The position numbers were made by a program, and so were the translations under genes. Below the pieces are notes generated by a model that searched no databases, had not been told where the DNA came from, and saw nothing but the letters and a program-made list of their open reading frames with translations. Below, in pieces: positions 8,059 through 18,323 of a stretch of DNA of 64,000 nt (position 1 is the first letter of the stretch; the number at the start of each line of letters is the position of its first letter). Origin of the DNA: Virgibacillus proomii (GTDB taxonomy: Bacteria; Bacillota; Bacilli; Bacillales; Amphibacillaceae); contig NZ_FUFN01000009.1 in assembly GCF_900162615.1 (NCBI RefSeq), forward strand, positions 1,086,403 to 1,150,402, in the 5' to 3' direction.

Positions 8059-8499
8059 CTAGCCCATGTACACACTTTCGCATGTATTTGCCTGTGGTTC
8101 GTAATAACAATGTAACTTGTATTGCCCTGCAAATGGTTGGTCGTACCATGTAGGGGGGCACGGTGCATAGGGATTAAAATACCATAGCGCATACTTGGAT
8201 GGATGCTCTCTCCAGTAATCTAATACTCTTTTGGCTAATCTCTTTTCTACACCTCTCGCTCTGTTGTAGAAAACATTTCCTTTTTGTACAGCTTCGAAAG
8301 AGTAATTGCCTCCCTGTATTTGAAAAATCACATCGTATATGGACCTTAAATCTTTAAAGTCTAAACAATTAGCTACTAGTCGGTTTACAATGACATTACC
8401 AACCATCAGCATCCCTAGCTGGCCTTCACCTTCAGCCTCTGCCCGCATCATCCTTGCCACTAAAGCCACATCACTATCTGTATATGCTACCCTTGGCAT
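8059..8499 (-). CDS. cwlJ: Cell wall hydrolase CwlJ (spore germination)
   Basis: 146 residues from the ATG at 8497-8499, which has AGAGGTGA upstream; a longer frame to 8556 lacks a ribosome site. The sequence follows B. subtilis CwlJ (142 residues) closely: ARMMRAEAEGEG with the catalytic Glu, MLMVGNVIVNRL, FEAVQ, YNRAR, LWYFNPYAPCPPTW and a Cys-rich end. CwlJ is a SleB-family lytic enzyme that degrades spore cortex peptidoglycan at germination. In relatives it is often followed by gerQ, which is absent here. It lies between the rlmH-like site at 7774 and the defence genes, so it may be cargo rather than the resident copy. Confidence 0.9.
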   Translation of the reverse strand: MPRVAYTDSDVALVARMMRAEAEGEGQLGMLMVGNVIVNRLVANCLDFKDLRSIYDVIFQIQGGNYSFEAVQKGNVFYNRARGVEKRLAKRVLDYWREHPSKYALWYFNPYAPCPPTWYDQPFAGQYKLHCYYEPQANTCESVYMG

Positions 8500-8967
8500 T
8501 TTATCACCTCTAAAGATTATATGAGGAAATTTGGGAAAAATGATTGCTGATATCATTTTATATATGGGTTTTGTTTGGGCTACTTTTGGCTGATTGTATT
8601 CATTAGCTCGTATTAGTCCCCATTCTTGCTAATATGGTCTGTAATATGGATACTTTTTCCATATATTCAAGAGACCTCATTTACTTTGTGATACGGTTCA
8701 CCGTGAATATTTGAGGGGCAAAAATGTATAGACTATCTTCCTTTTTGTGATGTATTTTACCTTGTGAACAATAAATAGCTTATATAGGAGTTAAACGAAA
8801 CGCTCAGGAATAAACTGAGCGTTTTATATAACATTTTACTTACGTAATACGATAACTATGGTAAAATTTTGTATATACTCGAATGTCCGAATACATTTAT
8901 TAGATTGTTATATTAAATACTGATTAAGATTTTAATCTATAAAACTAACTAAAGGGAGGATAAAGAA
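8500..8967. other. Intergenic with one hairpin
   Basis: Divergent spacer between cwlJ and the broken HEPN-like gene. It holds a stem (AACGCTCAG/CTGAGCGTT at 8799-8823, followed by TTTTATATAA) that resembles an orphan plus-strand terminator. No gene seen. Confidence 0.5.
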
Positions 8968-10408
8968 ATGAATAATGAATTACAACTACCACTTCAGGAA
9001 ATTTGACAGAACAGCAAGATACTAGTCTGGATCTATTTAAGTTTGAAAAGGGATTAATAACATATTTGCAAGAAAGTGGATTACCTTCCGACTCAGTTCT
9101 TGTTCCAGTTCCACAGCGAATTAATGTGTATAGAAATATGCCCGATGCACTATCTAATCTTAGTCCAGAGTCTAGGAGTAATTCATTATACATATCTAAG
9201 TTTGTAGCAGCTGTAACCGCAGGACTATTTGATGCAGCTTTAAATTATCTATGGGACGAAACAATAAATGAATTGCGAAACAAGTTGTCCATTATGATTT
9301 AAATTACTTTTTTGATAATGCGGTTAAAAGCCAAGAAAAAAGAAAACGCTTAAAAGATGAATCTGATTTAGACAAGATAGATGACAGTGAACTTATTCAT
9401 GGTGCTAAAGAAATAGGATTGATATCTGAATTAGGCTTCAAACATTTAGATTATATAAGGTATATGAGAAATTGGGCAAGTGCTGCACATCCAAATCAGA
9501 ATGAACTAACTGGATTACAAATTGTATCGTGGCTGGAAACCTGTATAAATGAAGTTATATCTCTTCCACTCTCTAATATTACAATAGAAATAAAAAAATT
9601 ATTAACAAATATAAAAGCAAATGTAATTAGCGAAGAGGAGGCTAAGCAAATTGCTTCTTTCTTTCAGGACTTTTCCCAAGAACAGTCCAATACATTAGCT
9701 CAGGGATTATTCGGAATATATACAAGAACAGATACTACTACTCAAGTGCGTGATAACATACATCGGTTATTACCATATTTGTGGGGACTGGTTGATGAAA
9801 ACACCAAAAACCTCTTTGGTATTAAGTATGGAAAGTTTGTAGCCAATAATGATCAGGAAGAACAGAATAACGCTAGAGCATTTTTAGAAATTGTATCAGC
9901 TGAATCTTATATCCCCGATGGATTGAGGGCAGCTGAAATCGAGACAGCCTTAGATGACTTACTAATAGCACATAGGGGAACTAATAATTTTTATAGTGAA
10001 CCACCCCTTGCTAGGGAACTTTCGCGTTTAATAGGTGATTCAAAAATCCCGGAACAGGTTAATAAAAAGTATGTTCTAACATTAGTAGAGGCTTTCTTAA
10101 CAAATGGTCATGGAACTGCATGGAACGCTGACCCTATTTATACAGGTTTAATAAAACAATTTGATTCTAATCAGGCCCTAATAGCAATATTATCCTTTAA
10201 CGACGAAACAATATCTAGTAGTCTTCAATTCAAGTTGTGCCAGAGTAAATTTAGAGAGTTGCTAGAAATTCTTAAAATAAAGATTACATCTAGTGCAGTA
10301 ACAGAACTAATTAAGGAAATAGAATCATTTTCTGGACCACTTGATAAAATGAAGGATGATTCCCGTTTTAAGCAAAAGGTGTCTACTTTGAGAAAAATTG
10401 TTTCCTAA
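8968..10408 (+). pseudogene. Frameshifted HEPN-like protein, possible defence gene
   Basis: A strong ribosome site (GGGAGG, eight bases before ATG 8968) opens a frame that stops after 12 codons. The protein continues from 9003 to 9302 in the next frame, then from about 9287 to 10408 in the third; each change fits loss of one base. Joined, the product would be about 480 residues. The middle contains RNWASAAH, fitting the R-x(4-6)-H motif of HEPN nucleases, but I cannot assign a family. A perfect terminator follows. Sequencing error could explain the shifts, but two in one gene favours decay. Confidence 0.65.
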
Positions 10409-10450
10409 TAAAGATTTAAATAACACAACTTAATACCCATACCATGAGCA

Positions 10451-10475
10451 GAGATCCATCAAGTTGATGGATCTC
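10451..10475 (+). terminator. Terminator after the HEPN-like gene
   Basis: Perfect 12-base arms GAGATCCATCAA/TTGATGGATCTC around a single G, 42 bases past the stop. The T run is weak (CATTGTATTCC), so efficiency is uncertain. It could also act for the converging gene at 10575-11178. Confidence 0.55.
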
Positions 10476-10574
10476 ATTGTATTCCATTTTACCTTTTAAA
10501 AAAACAAAGAGCTATTTGCTACTGGTCCATATGCATAAAACATAATTAGTATTAATCGAAATAAATTTCGTGTA

Positions 10575-11178
10575 TTATAAACGGTGTTTAGTTCCATATG
10601 GACAATCTGGATATGGTAGTCTATCTAAATGATACATGAGAAAGGCTAGGTATTTATTTGTATCAGAGACAAATTCTGAAAAATCCCCGATATCCTTATT
10701 CTTAAAGGCATGAATAATATTTCTACGTTGTTGTATTTTTAAAACCCATGCATCAAATTCCTCTGTTTCTATTGACTCCCATATTTTTTTATTAAAAAAT
10801 TGCCTTAGTCTATCAAACTTGATAGAGTCAGGTTCTACCAGTCCTTTATTATTTTTTATACTATCTTCATCCTTGGAGTAATCATTGAAATATACAGAAA
10901 GAAATAACTTTCAAAGTTCCCTCTACCAATGCACCAAGATTTACCCAAGCCAAAATTAGATCACCATCCCTTGCTCCATGTTGAGGTGAAATATCCCATC
11001 TTTTCAATGAGTAAGATAATGAAACTTGCCAATCTAATCTTGACTTGCTCAATAAATTCGCTGCTTCAATAGGCGCCCAACCAATACTATTAGACCAAAA
11101 GTTGTTTGCAAAGTTATTTAATTCTATAATCTTATCAACAGTTTCCGCATAATCTAATTGGTCAATTTTATCCATCAC
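10575..11178 (-). pseudogene. Frameshifted protein of unknown function with RRNIIH motif
   Basis: The first frame gives 98 residues and ends at 10882. A second frame picks up at about 10910 and runs to a stop at 10575, adding roughly 110 residues, including QQRRNIIHAF, an R-x4-H motif as in HEPN proteins. A single-base change joins the two. I do not recognise the family. It converges with the HEPN-like pseudogene and lies just downstream of gajB on the same strand, i.e. inside the defence cluster. Confidence 0.6.
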
Positions 11179-11300
11179 CTTACAAGTTTTTATTTCTTAA
11201 ATAAACACTATATATTAATGAAAATACTTCCATTCTCATTACCTAAGACTTATACAGCTAATAACCTAATCCGCCATACCTTTTAGTAACTTTCTTAATT

Positions 11301-13130
11301 TTATGAGTAATATTCCTCCAACTGATCTTGATAAAAGCCAAGATCGAGTATTTCTTTATTATTCTTAGGAATAGCTAGCACCAATAGTTCTTGTGGCCTT
11401 GAACATGCTACAAATGCAAATCTATTTGCTTCTGTTCCTTGCTGGAGCCACTGCTCAAAATGACCTCCATCAGAGTTTTTTGAAACTGAAGAAACAAATA
11501 GAACAGCCTTATAAGATTCGCCTTTTACACCGTGAATCGTATCCACTTTTATCTTTGAATTAGAACTTGCTTTTCGTGCCAAAAGGCTTTTAGAAATTGG
11601 AGTCTCAGTAAGTTTATTAGGAGATCTCAATCTTGCAGATACTTTTTCGAAAGTAATTTGAACTTCTTTAAGTTCACTCATAAATAGTTTAAACTCAGTC
11701 TTTAAGACATTTTTAATCCAATCTTTCCATGTCTGCTCTTCGACACCGTTTTTCATGAAGTCACTAGAATCAACAAGCCTATCAAGAAAGTTTTTAAGTA
11801 TTAAACGCCACTCCATTGGTTGATAAGCATAAGGTGTCTTAATATTCTCTCTCTTAATTCCTTTCCCTTCATAAACCAAATCAACCAATACATTTCCAAA
11901 TGTTTGTAAAGCATATTGTTTATCTAAAACATTACTTGCTTGCCAGTGTGCCATTGCAGAAGCTATCTTATATGTAATACTATTCTTAACCTTGTTTAAG
12001 TTATTATTTTCTTCATAGCCTTTTAGTTTATTTACCAATGAAGAACCTCTAGCAATTACTGCTGCATCCTCGATATTTATATTTCTCATTTTTAATAAAT
12101 TGATAAAAGCATCTCTGATTTTATGCATATCTTCATTTTTGTCATAAACCCAAAGCAAACAGCTTTTATTGAGACTTGATTTAGTACCAATTATTTGTTG
12201 TTTTTTAGATAGCTTGGTAATAACATCACATATTTGTTGCACACTTCTATAATTAGTACTTAATTCTAATTCTCGTAAACCCCATGTTATAATTTTTTCT
12301 CTTACATTTTCAGGAAATACGTTCCTAAATTCATATATTGATTGGTCTAAATCTCCCACTAAGTGGATTGAAACTCCTGCCTGTTTTAAAAGCTCAAAAA
12401 TTTCAAGTTGAATCTCAGACAAATCTTGACATTCATCGATAATAATAAATGGGAATCTTTGTGCGATTAAATGCAATATATCAATTCTCTTCTGTAATAC
12501 CTTATACGTCCAGTATTCTATATCTGAATATGTAACAAAGCCATCCTTAGCAAACTTTAATTTTCTTTCTATTAATGTACTAATTGTATATGCATTATTG
12601 TCAATCTTTACTTTGTCATTGGTAGGCAATAATTCATCATTTTTATCAAATGTATAATCTAATATTGAAACACTTTTATAACTATAATTTTTTATCCACG
12701 GACCATGATTTCCTTCTTGAATTAATTTATGAGTGTAGTCATTGTTTTGCCCAATAAAACCGGTAACTTCTTTAGCAAATGGATGAAAAATATATGCATG
12801 TATCCAACTATCAATCGTTCCGACAAAGTGAGGGTAACCAACAGACTTTTCTTCAAGATAGTAATTTGCTCTATTCTTTATTTCATCCGCAGCATTATTT
12901 GTAAAAGATAAAAATGCTATACCACTGGCTTTAGAAATCCAATTGTTTATTTCATAGGCAAATTTTAGACTAACAGAATGAGTTTTACCACTACCCGGAC
13001 AGGCACTAAGGAAACAACCATAGTTTAATGGTTGTAATACAAAATCAGCTTGTTGTGATGAAGTATTTAGTATATCTTTATGTTTTAAAACGGATTGTAT
13101 CAAATCAATTTTATTCGTTTGGTTTTTCAA
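11301..13130 (-). CDS. gajB: Gabija protein GajB, UvrD/Rep-like helicase
   Basis: 609 residues with superfamily 1 helicase motifs in order: I CPGSGKT (44-50), II IIIDECQDLS (~230), III VGDLDQSIY, IV STNYRS, V TIHGVKGE, VI FVACSRPQELL. In Gabija, GajB senses nucleotide depletion or DNA ends and works with GajA to nick and degrade phage DNA. The gene begins 20 bases inside the end of gajA, the standard coupled gajA-gajB arrangement. It is longer than the B. cereus GajB (about 494 residues). The pairing, order and domains make the call secure. Confidence 0.9.
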   Translation of the reverse strand: MKNQTNKIDLIQSVLKHKDILNTSSQQADFVLQPLNYGCFLSACPGSGKTHSVSLKFAYEINNWISKASGIAFLSFTNNAADEIKNRANYYLEEKSVGYPHFVGTIDSWIHAYIFHPFAKEVTGFIGQNNDYTHKLIQEGNHGPWIKNYSYKSVSILDYTFDKNDELLPTNDKVKIDNNAYTISTLIERKLKFAKDGFVTYSDIEYWTYKVLQKRIDILHLIAQRFPFIIIDECQDLSEIQLEIFELLKQAGVSIHLVGDLDQSIYEFRNVFPENVREKIITWGLRELELSTNYRSVQQICDVITKLSKKQQIIGTKSSLNKSCLLWVYDKNEDMHKIRDAFINLLKMRNINIEDAAVIARGSSLVNKLKGYEENNNLNKVKNSITYKIASAMAHWQASNVLDKQYALQTFGNVLVDLVYEGKGIKRENIKTPYAYQPMEWRLILKNFLDRLVDSSDFMKNGVEEQTWKDWIKNVLKTEFKLFMSELKEVQITFEKVSARLRSPNKLTETPISKSLLARKASSNSKIKVDTIHGVKGESYKAVLFVSSVSKNSDGGHFEQWLQQGTEANRFAFVACSRPQELLVLAIPKNNKEILDLGFYQDQLEEYYS

Positions 13131-15003
13131 CAGTACTTGATTTGCCAGCTGTATTCACTCCCTTTTCTTCAAGTTTACATGCCCATAAAATTGCATTTTC
13201 AATATATTTAGGTACAGTGAAATCAATATCATCTTTTGCGAGTTTATAGGCCAATTGTTGTGAAAAAATACCTTTACCGCAAATCCTAGAATCATCTATT
13301 CTGTCCAATAAATATTTAGCCATTTTAGCTTTTTCACTATCAGCGGCACTTGGAAATAGTTTCATATTCTCCTTAATTTGTTTTTTTATAGACCCTTCAG
13401 TTTCTATGATATCAAGAAGGATATTGGACATTATAGAAAAGTTTTCCTCGTGTAGAGCTAGATCATACTCAAAGGTTTTCAAATTACTAAATAAACGGCA
13501 ATACTCACTTTTATTTATATTTGTTTGTTGCTTTAAGGCTGAATTATTGCAATCACATTGGTTTTCATAAAAAGGGGTCGAATCCTTTACAGGATCACAG
13601 TCTGTAATTCCAGCACATCTAATAGGGATTCCTTCTCCACTTTTTTCTGCATTTATAAATAACTGAAAGAATGAATCAAAATATATGCCTCCCATATTTA
13701 TTATTGAAACACTATACTCTTCTAATGAGTACTCTGAAATTTTATCTTTTGAGTCTAACTTTTTGTGTAAAACCCTTTTTGCTAACTCCGGAACAACTAG
13801 TGCCTCTGCAATCCCCTCAACTAGAATTATACCTCTTGCAAAAAGTAAAGTTGATTTAGTAATATCCATCCATCTCTGTAAAAAGAACTGTTGCTTTGGT
13901 TTTAGCCCCACATTCTTTAAGGGTACTATAACGGGACTTCTATTTAATTCATTTTTATTAACAACAAGCATATTATCAAAATCTATTGAAGCAGCTATTG
14001 TAGGGGAATGTGTAGTAACTATGACTTGAATCCCTTTAATCTCTGCTTGTTTCTGAATATATTCAAGAAGTTTTGTCTGAAGTTGTGGATGAAGGTGAGC
14101 TTCAGGTTCCTCTATAAGTAAGATTTCATTAGATATCTCTTGTTTACTTACGTCTTCTAATTCAGCAAGAACTGTTGCCAAATATAATAAATTGTTATAG
14201 CCCAGACTATTCTCAGACAGTTCTCTATAACTATCTATTGACGTGCTATCATCCAAAAATGGATAAAACAATAACTTTAGATTCTCAATAATTCTTTCAA
14301 ATCGCGTATCTGAAAATGAAATACTGATATCTTGAGCGAGATTTTCTCCCAATGCCTCTACTAAACGTGATTTAATGTTAGTTTTTGCTTTTACAATTAA
14401 TTCATCTTTTAACAGTTGTTGATTGTTTTGCTTAACCGTATCAACTAAACGTTCCTTTGCAGTATTTTCTGGGTCTATTTTTGTAATTAACCGGGATAAT
14501 CTAGATCCCCTTACGTCTCTAAGACGATGCTCTGCATCTCTTAATGGCGGTAAATATGTACATTTAATAGATTTATATGTATCCCACTCAAAACTGCTAC
14601 TAGATGAATTTCCGCCCCATATCTCTTTTTTGTAGTGTTTATTTTGAGTTGTTTTATTCTGTACTTTTAAGTGTAAAGTTGCTGTACTTAAATCCTCCGT
14701 TTTTAACCAAGGTAAATATGCAACTTGTTCAATAGACCTCATTTCAGAAAACTCTATATCTATTCGAAAGCTTACACTAGATTCATTATTCCCTTCATTA
14801 CCAAATGAGTGCCAAAAGTCTCCTCCAGAAACCATTGATCTGCCAAACTCATCATCATTTAGTATTAATCGAATCGCATCAACGATTGCAGATTTCCCAC
14901 TTCCATTTTCCCCTAAAATTACTGTAAGACCTTTATTTAACGGGATTTCTGTTTTTTCGTTAAAACACCGAAAGCCATCGATAATTAGTTTAGATATGTA
15001 CAC
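13111..15003 (-). CDS. gajA: Gabija protein GajA, ATPase-TOPRIM (OLD-like) nuclease
   Basis: 630 residues. N-terminal ABC-type ATPase half: Walker A GENGSGKS (31-38), Walker B LLIEEPEAHLHP (~295), and a TTHSP switch region. The C-terminal half is an OLD-family TOPRIM nuclease: LVEGIAE near 395 and the acidic DCD pair near 470. GajA assembles as a tetramer that nicks specific DNA and is normally inhibited by nucleotides. It overlaps gajB by 20 bases. Slightly longer than the type protein (578). A type I restriction system lies directly downstream on the same strand, upstream in coding order by 292 bases. Confidence 0.9.
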   Translation of the reverse strand: MYISKLIIDGFRCFNEKTEIPLNKGLTVILGENGSGKSAIVDAIRLILNDDEFGRSMVSGGDFWHSFGNEGNNESSVSFRIDIEFSEMRSIEQVAYLPWLKTEDLSTATLHLKVQNKTTQNKHYKKEIWGGNSSSSSFEWDTYKSIKCTYLPPLRDAEHRLRDVRGSRLSRLITKIDPENTAKERLVDTVKQNNQQLLKDELIVKAKTNIKSRLVEALGENLAQDISISFSDTRFERIIENLKLLFYPFLDDSTSIDSYRELSENSLGYNNLLYLATVLAELEDVSKQEISNEILLIEEPEAHLHPQLQTKLLEYIQKQAEIKGIQVIVTTHSPTIAASIDFDNMLVVNKNELNRSPVIVPLKNVGLKPKQQFFLQRWMDITKSTLLFARGIILVEGIAEALVVPELAKRVLHKKLDSKDKISEYSLEEYSVSIINMGGIYFDSFFQLFINAEKSGEGIPIRCAGITDCDPVKDSTPFYENQCDCNNSALKQQTNINKSEYCRLFSNLKTFEYDLALHEENFSIMSNILLDIIETEGSIKKQIKENMKLFPSAADSEKAKMAKYLLDRIDDSRICGKGIFSQQLAYKLAKDDIDFTVPKYIENAILWACKLEEKGVNTAGKSSTVEKPNE

Positions 15004-15104
15004 TATACTCCTCCTTATTTCTCAAGTAATAATGCTAGAAAGGCCTTTACTTTAATCCCATAATAGTAACTAACCAACCCAACATTGTAAAAAGTTTTTA
15101 AAAA

Positions 15105-15159
15105 AATGCCAGTCACCGATAAAAGTTTTTACCTAACTTTTCTTAAAATGACTGACATT
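15105..15159 (-). terminator. Terminator after hsdR
   Basis: Near-perfect 11-base arms (AATGTCAGTCA/TGACTGGCATT on the minus strand) with a 33-base loop, followed by a run of T. It separates the restriction-modification operon from gajA downstream, so Gabija needs its own promoter within 15004-15100. Confidence 0.65.
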
Positions 15160-15296
15160 CGCTGTGATAATCTATATTCATCTTTTGATTCTGTTAATCG
15201 TTGTATATCTCTATCCTTTACTTCCGTCTACCTTGCTTGACCTAGTTGATGATAATATACTCTTTTCTCAAAGAACTTTAAAAATCTATTGTTACA

Positions 15297-18200
15297 TTAC
15301 AATTCCGAACGCAACGTCTTATAAACATCCGCTGCAATAAATGCATAGACAGTTTTAAAGTACGAATCGTCAGATCCAATCAATCTTTGATACGCTTCCG
15401 TATTCTTCGTGTACTCATCCATTACTCGATCAAGAAATACATCTTTAAACAAGCTATTTTCAAACATTTCTTGGCTATTATTTTTAGCCATGTTTACTAT
15501 TTTTGCATCCACTTCTTGAGTAAATGCCTTGTGCAATGTTTCCACAATTACTCGATCTTGTGGCGAAAAGTTATCTGGGAACCGTTTGTTAATTCGATGG
15601 ATAATCTCTTCTAAGGAATCACGTTCTTCTACTGGCTTGACATTAGCATTAAATTCTTCAGGGTGTTTTAATTCCCCACCCTCTTCATTTTCAGCAACAA
15701 GCATGATTTCGCCTTCAAAATCCTTTTGCAGCTTATAATATTCAAGCTTTACTTTATCTGCAATATCCACCTTTTCACGCTTTTCTCTAGGGATAAACTT
15801 TAATAAATAACCTGTGTAAATGTTTTCTTCTAGTAATTCCATATCAAATGTACGATCTAACTGTGCAACATAGTTGTACCATTTACCAAAGTTACGTAAT
15901 GTCACTCTGAATTCATATTGGGTATCTTCTGGTAAGTCTTCATAACGCTGAATGACAGGCTTGAATAAACTAGATAGGCGACCTAATAAACGCTCATCTT
16001 GTTTCTTTTGTGCTTGTTTCACTAATTTCATCACTTGTGCAATATCATCGTCATTATACAATGCAAATTTACGTAATTTACTTTGTGTGTCGTATATTAA
16101 ATTTAAGTTTACTTCTTCTTTTAATGTCGTCACTTCATAGAAAGGTTGGAATGCTTCTAATATCTCTTCTTCTGTGTTCACAAAATCTAAGATAAATGTA
16201 TCTTTCTTTCCTTGCATCGTTCTATTTAAACGGGATAGTGTCTGCACTGCTTTCACGCCACGTAATTTTTTATCAACAAACATCGTATGAAGTAATGGTT
16301 CGTCAAAACCTGTTTGATATTTTTCTGCAACTATTAATAAATTAAAGTCGTCCCCATGAAAAGTTTCTTTTAATTGATTTTCTTTTATCCGCTCGCCATC
16401 TTTCGTTACGTTCATACTCGATTCAGTATATTCATTGCCATCATCAGTGACAGTTCCCGAAAAAGCAACAAGGACATCTAGGTCTATGTATCCTTTTTCT
16501 TTAATATAAGCTTTAAATTCTTTCATATATCGAACAGCATGGAGACGCGACGGGGTAACAATCATCGCCTTCGCTCTACCACCGATCGCTTTTTTCGTTA
16601 CTTCTCTAAACTGTTCAATCATTACTTCTGTTTTTTGTCGTAATACCCAAGGATGGAATGATTGATACCGGGCAATTGCTCGAACTGCTTCTGTTTTCGG
16701 TAATTCGGGATTTTCTTCTATTTCTTTTGCGATACGATAGGAAGTTTTATACGTCATATAGTTTTTTAATACATCTAAAATAAACTCTTCTTCAATCGCT
16801 TGTCGCATACTATAAACATGGAATGGTCTATAACTTCCATCCGCTTGTTTTGTACCGAACATTTCAATTGTTTTCTCTTTAGGGGTAGCCGTGAAAGCAA
16901 AGAAACTTAAATTATGATGTTGTCCTTGCGATAATAACGTTTGGACGAGTTGGTCTTGGTCATCTAAAGTTTGATTCTCAATATCTTCTTCAATTTCTTG
17001 ATACTCTTTAAGCGATGCTTGTTTATCTGCTAGGGCTTGTTTTAACTTTTGTGCACTTCTACCAGTTTGCGAAGAATGTGCTTCATCGACTATGATCGCA
17101 AATCTTCTTCCTTCTACTACATCTACTTCTTGATAAATGACAGGAAACTTTTGTAGTGTTGTAATAATAATTTTCTTTTTATCATTAATTGCATTCTTTA
17201 AATCTTTAGATGTTTTATTATCTCCAATCGCTTCAACTTGTCCTGTCGTATGTTCATAACTCGTAATCGTATCTTGTAACTGTCGATCTAATACTGTTCG
17301 GTCGGTAACAATTATAATAGATGAATAGATTGGATTGTTCTCTCTATCATGTAAAGAAGCTAAATGATAGGCTAACCATGCGATGCTATTCGATTTCCCT
17401 GAACCTGCCGAATGTTGAATGAGATAGTTTTTCCCTGAACCATGCTCTTTTACATCTTGTACTAACTTATTTACTACATCTAATTGATGATAACGCGGGA
17501 AAATTAAAATGTTCTTTTTCACTTCGAAATTCATGAACCGTTCCAAAATATCCATGAATTGGTTCCTATGCAATACTTGTTCCCATAAATATGCTGTCGG
17601 GTATCCTTCTTTATTATGTGGGTTTCCTTTACCACCAACTTTTCCTGCACCATTTGAGCCTTGATTAAAAGGTAAAAAGTATGTTTTGTTTTTCACTAGT
17701 TTTGTCGTCATATACACTTCAAAATGATCGACAGCAAAATAAACTAAAAATCGTTTATTAAATTGAAAAACAATTTCACTTGGATCACGATTCGTTTCAA
17801 ATTGCAATTTTGCATGTTCGACATTTTGTCCTGTATATTGATTTTTTAATTCTAAAGCGACAAGAGGAATGCCATTTACAGCTAATACCATATCGATTGT
17901 GTTTCGATTTTTGCTACTGTATGCAAACTGACGAATACATTGAAAACGGTTCGATTCAAACTGTTTAATATTTTCATAGCTTAAAGAAGAAACTGGTCGA
18001 AAATAAACAACTTTAAAAGACACACCACGATCTTTGATTCCTTTTCGAAGGACATGCAAAAGACCATGTGAATTTACTTCTTCATTAAATCGCTTTAAAA
18101 ATTTGGTTTCTGCATCGGTACGGTAAATTTTTTCATAGCGCTTCCATGATTTTGGTTGCGTTTCACGAATAAATGACAATAGAACAGGAACATCTAACCC

Positions 18201-18311
18201 TTGTTGCGGATCGTAGTTTGTATCTATGAAGGCAGCCGATTCCCAGCCACCTTCATTTGTTAAGCTCGTTTCAATATCTCTTTCAAAACGATCTTCTTTG
18301 TTTTCAAGCAC
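15297..18311 (-). CDS. hsdR: Type I restriction enzyme, R subunit
   Basis: 1004 residues. The N-terminal nuclease domain has IDMVLAVNG...VALELKN (Asp and ELK of the PD-ExK fold, ~140-155). The translocase follows: Walker A HSAGSGKS (~300), DEAH in IIVDEAHSS (~407), FAFTATP, and a second RecA lobe with GFDEPLL and LSRLNRT. A C-terminal region contacts the methylase core. HsdR cuts unmodified DNA far from the site after ATP-driven translocation. It is the last gene of hsdM-hsdS-hsdR, starting 12 bases after hsdS. All motifs are intact, so the system should be active. Confidence 0.95.
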   Translation of the reverse strand: MLENKEDRFERDIETSLTNEGGWESAAFIDTNYDPQQGLDVPVLLSFIRETQPKSWKRYEKIYRTDAETKFLKRFNEEVNSHGLLHVLRKGIKDRGVSFKVVYFRPVSSLSYENIKQFESNRFQCIRQFAYSSKNRNTIDMVLAVNGIPLVALELKNQYTGQNVEHAKLQFETNRDPSEIVFQFNKRFLVYFAVDHFEVYMTTKLVKNKTYFLPFNQGSNGAGKVGGKGNPHNKEGYPTAYLWEQVLHRNQFMDILERFMNFEVKKNILIFPRYHQLDVVNKLVQDVKEHGSGKNYLIQHSAGSGKSNSIAWLAYHLASLHDRENNPIYSSIIIVTDRTVLDRQLQDTITSYEHTTGQVEAIGDNKTSKDLKNAINDKKKIIITTLQKFPVIYQEVDVVEGRRFAIIVDEAHSSQTGRSAQKLKQALADKQASLKEYQEIEEDIENQTLDDQDQLVQTLLSQGQHHNLSFFAFTATPKEKTIEMFGTKQADGSYRPFHVYSMRQAIEEEFILDVLKNYMTYKTSYRIAKEIEENPELPKTEAVRAIARYQSFHPWVLRQKTEVMIEQFREVTKKAIGGRAKAMIVTPSRLHAVRYMKEFKAYIKEKGYIDLDVLVAFSGTVTDDGNEYTESSMNVTKDGERIKENQLKETFHGDDFNLLIVAEKYQTGFDEPLLHTMFVDKKLRGVKAVQTLSRLNRTMQGKKDTFILDFVNTEEEILEAFQPFYEVTTLKEEVNLNLIYDTQSKLRKFALYNDDDIAQVMKLVKQAQKKQDERLLGRLSSLFKPVIQRYEDLPEDTQYEFRVTLRNFGKWYNYVAQLDRTFDMELLEENIYTGYLLKFIPREKREKVDIADKVKLEYYKLQKDFEGEIMLVAENEEGGELKHPEEFNANVKPVEERDSLEEIIHRINKRFPDNFSPQDRVIVETLHKAFTQEVDAKIVNMAKNNSQEMFENSLFKDVFLDRVMDEYTKNTEAYQRLIGSDDSYFKTVYAFIAADVYKTLRSEL

Positions 18312-18323
18312 GTTCTTGCCCCC

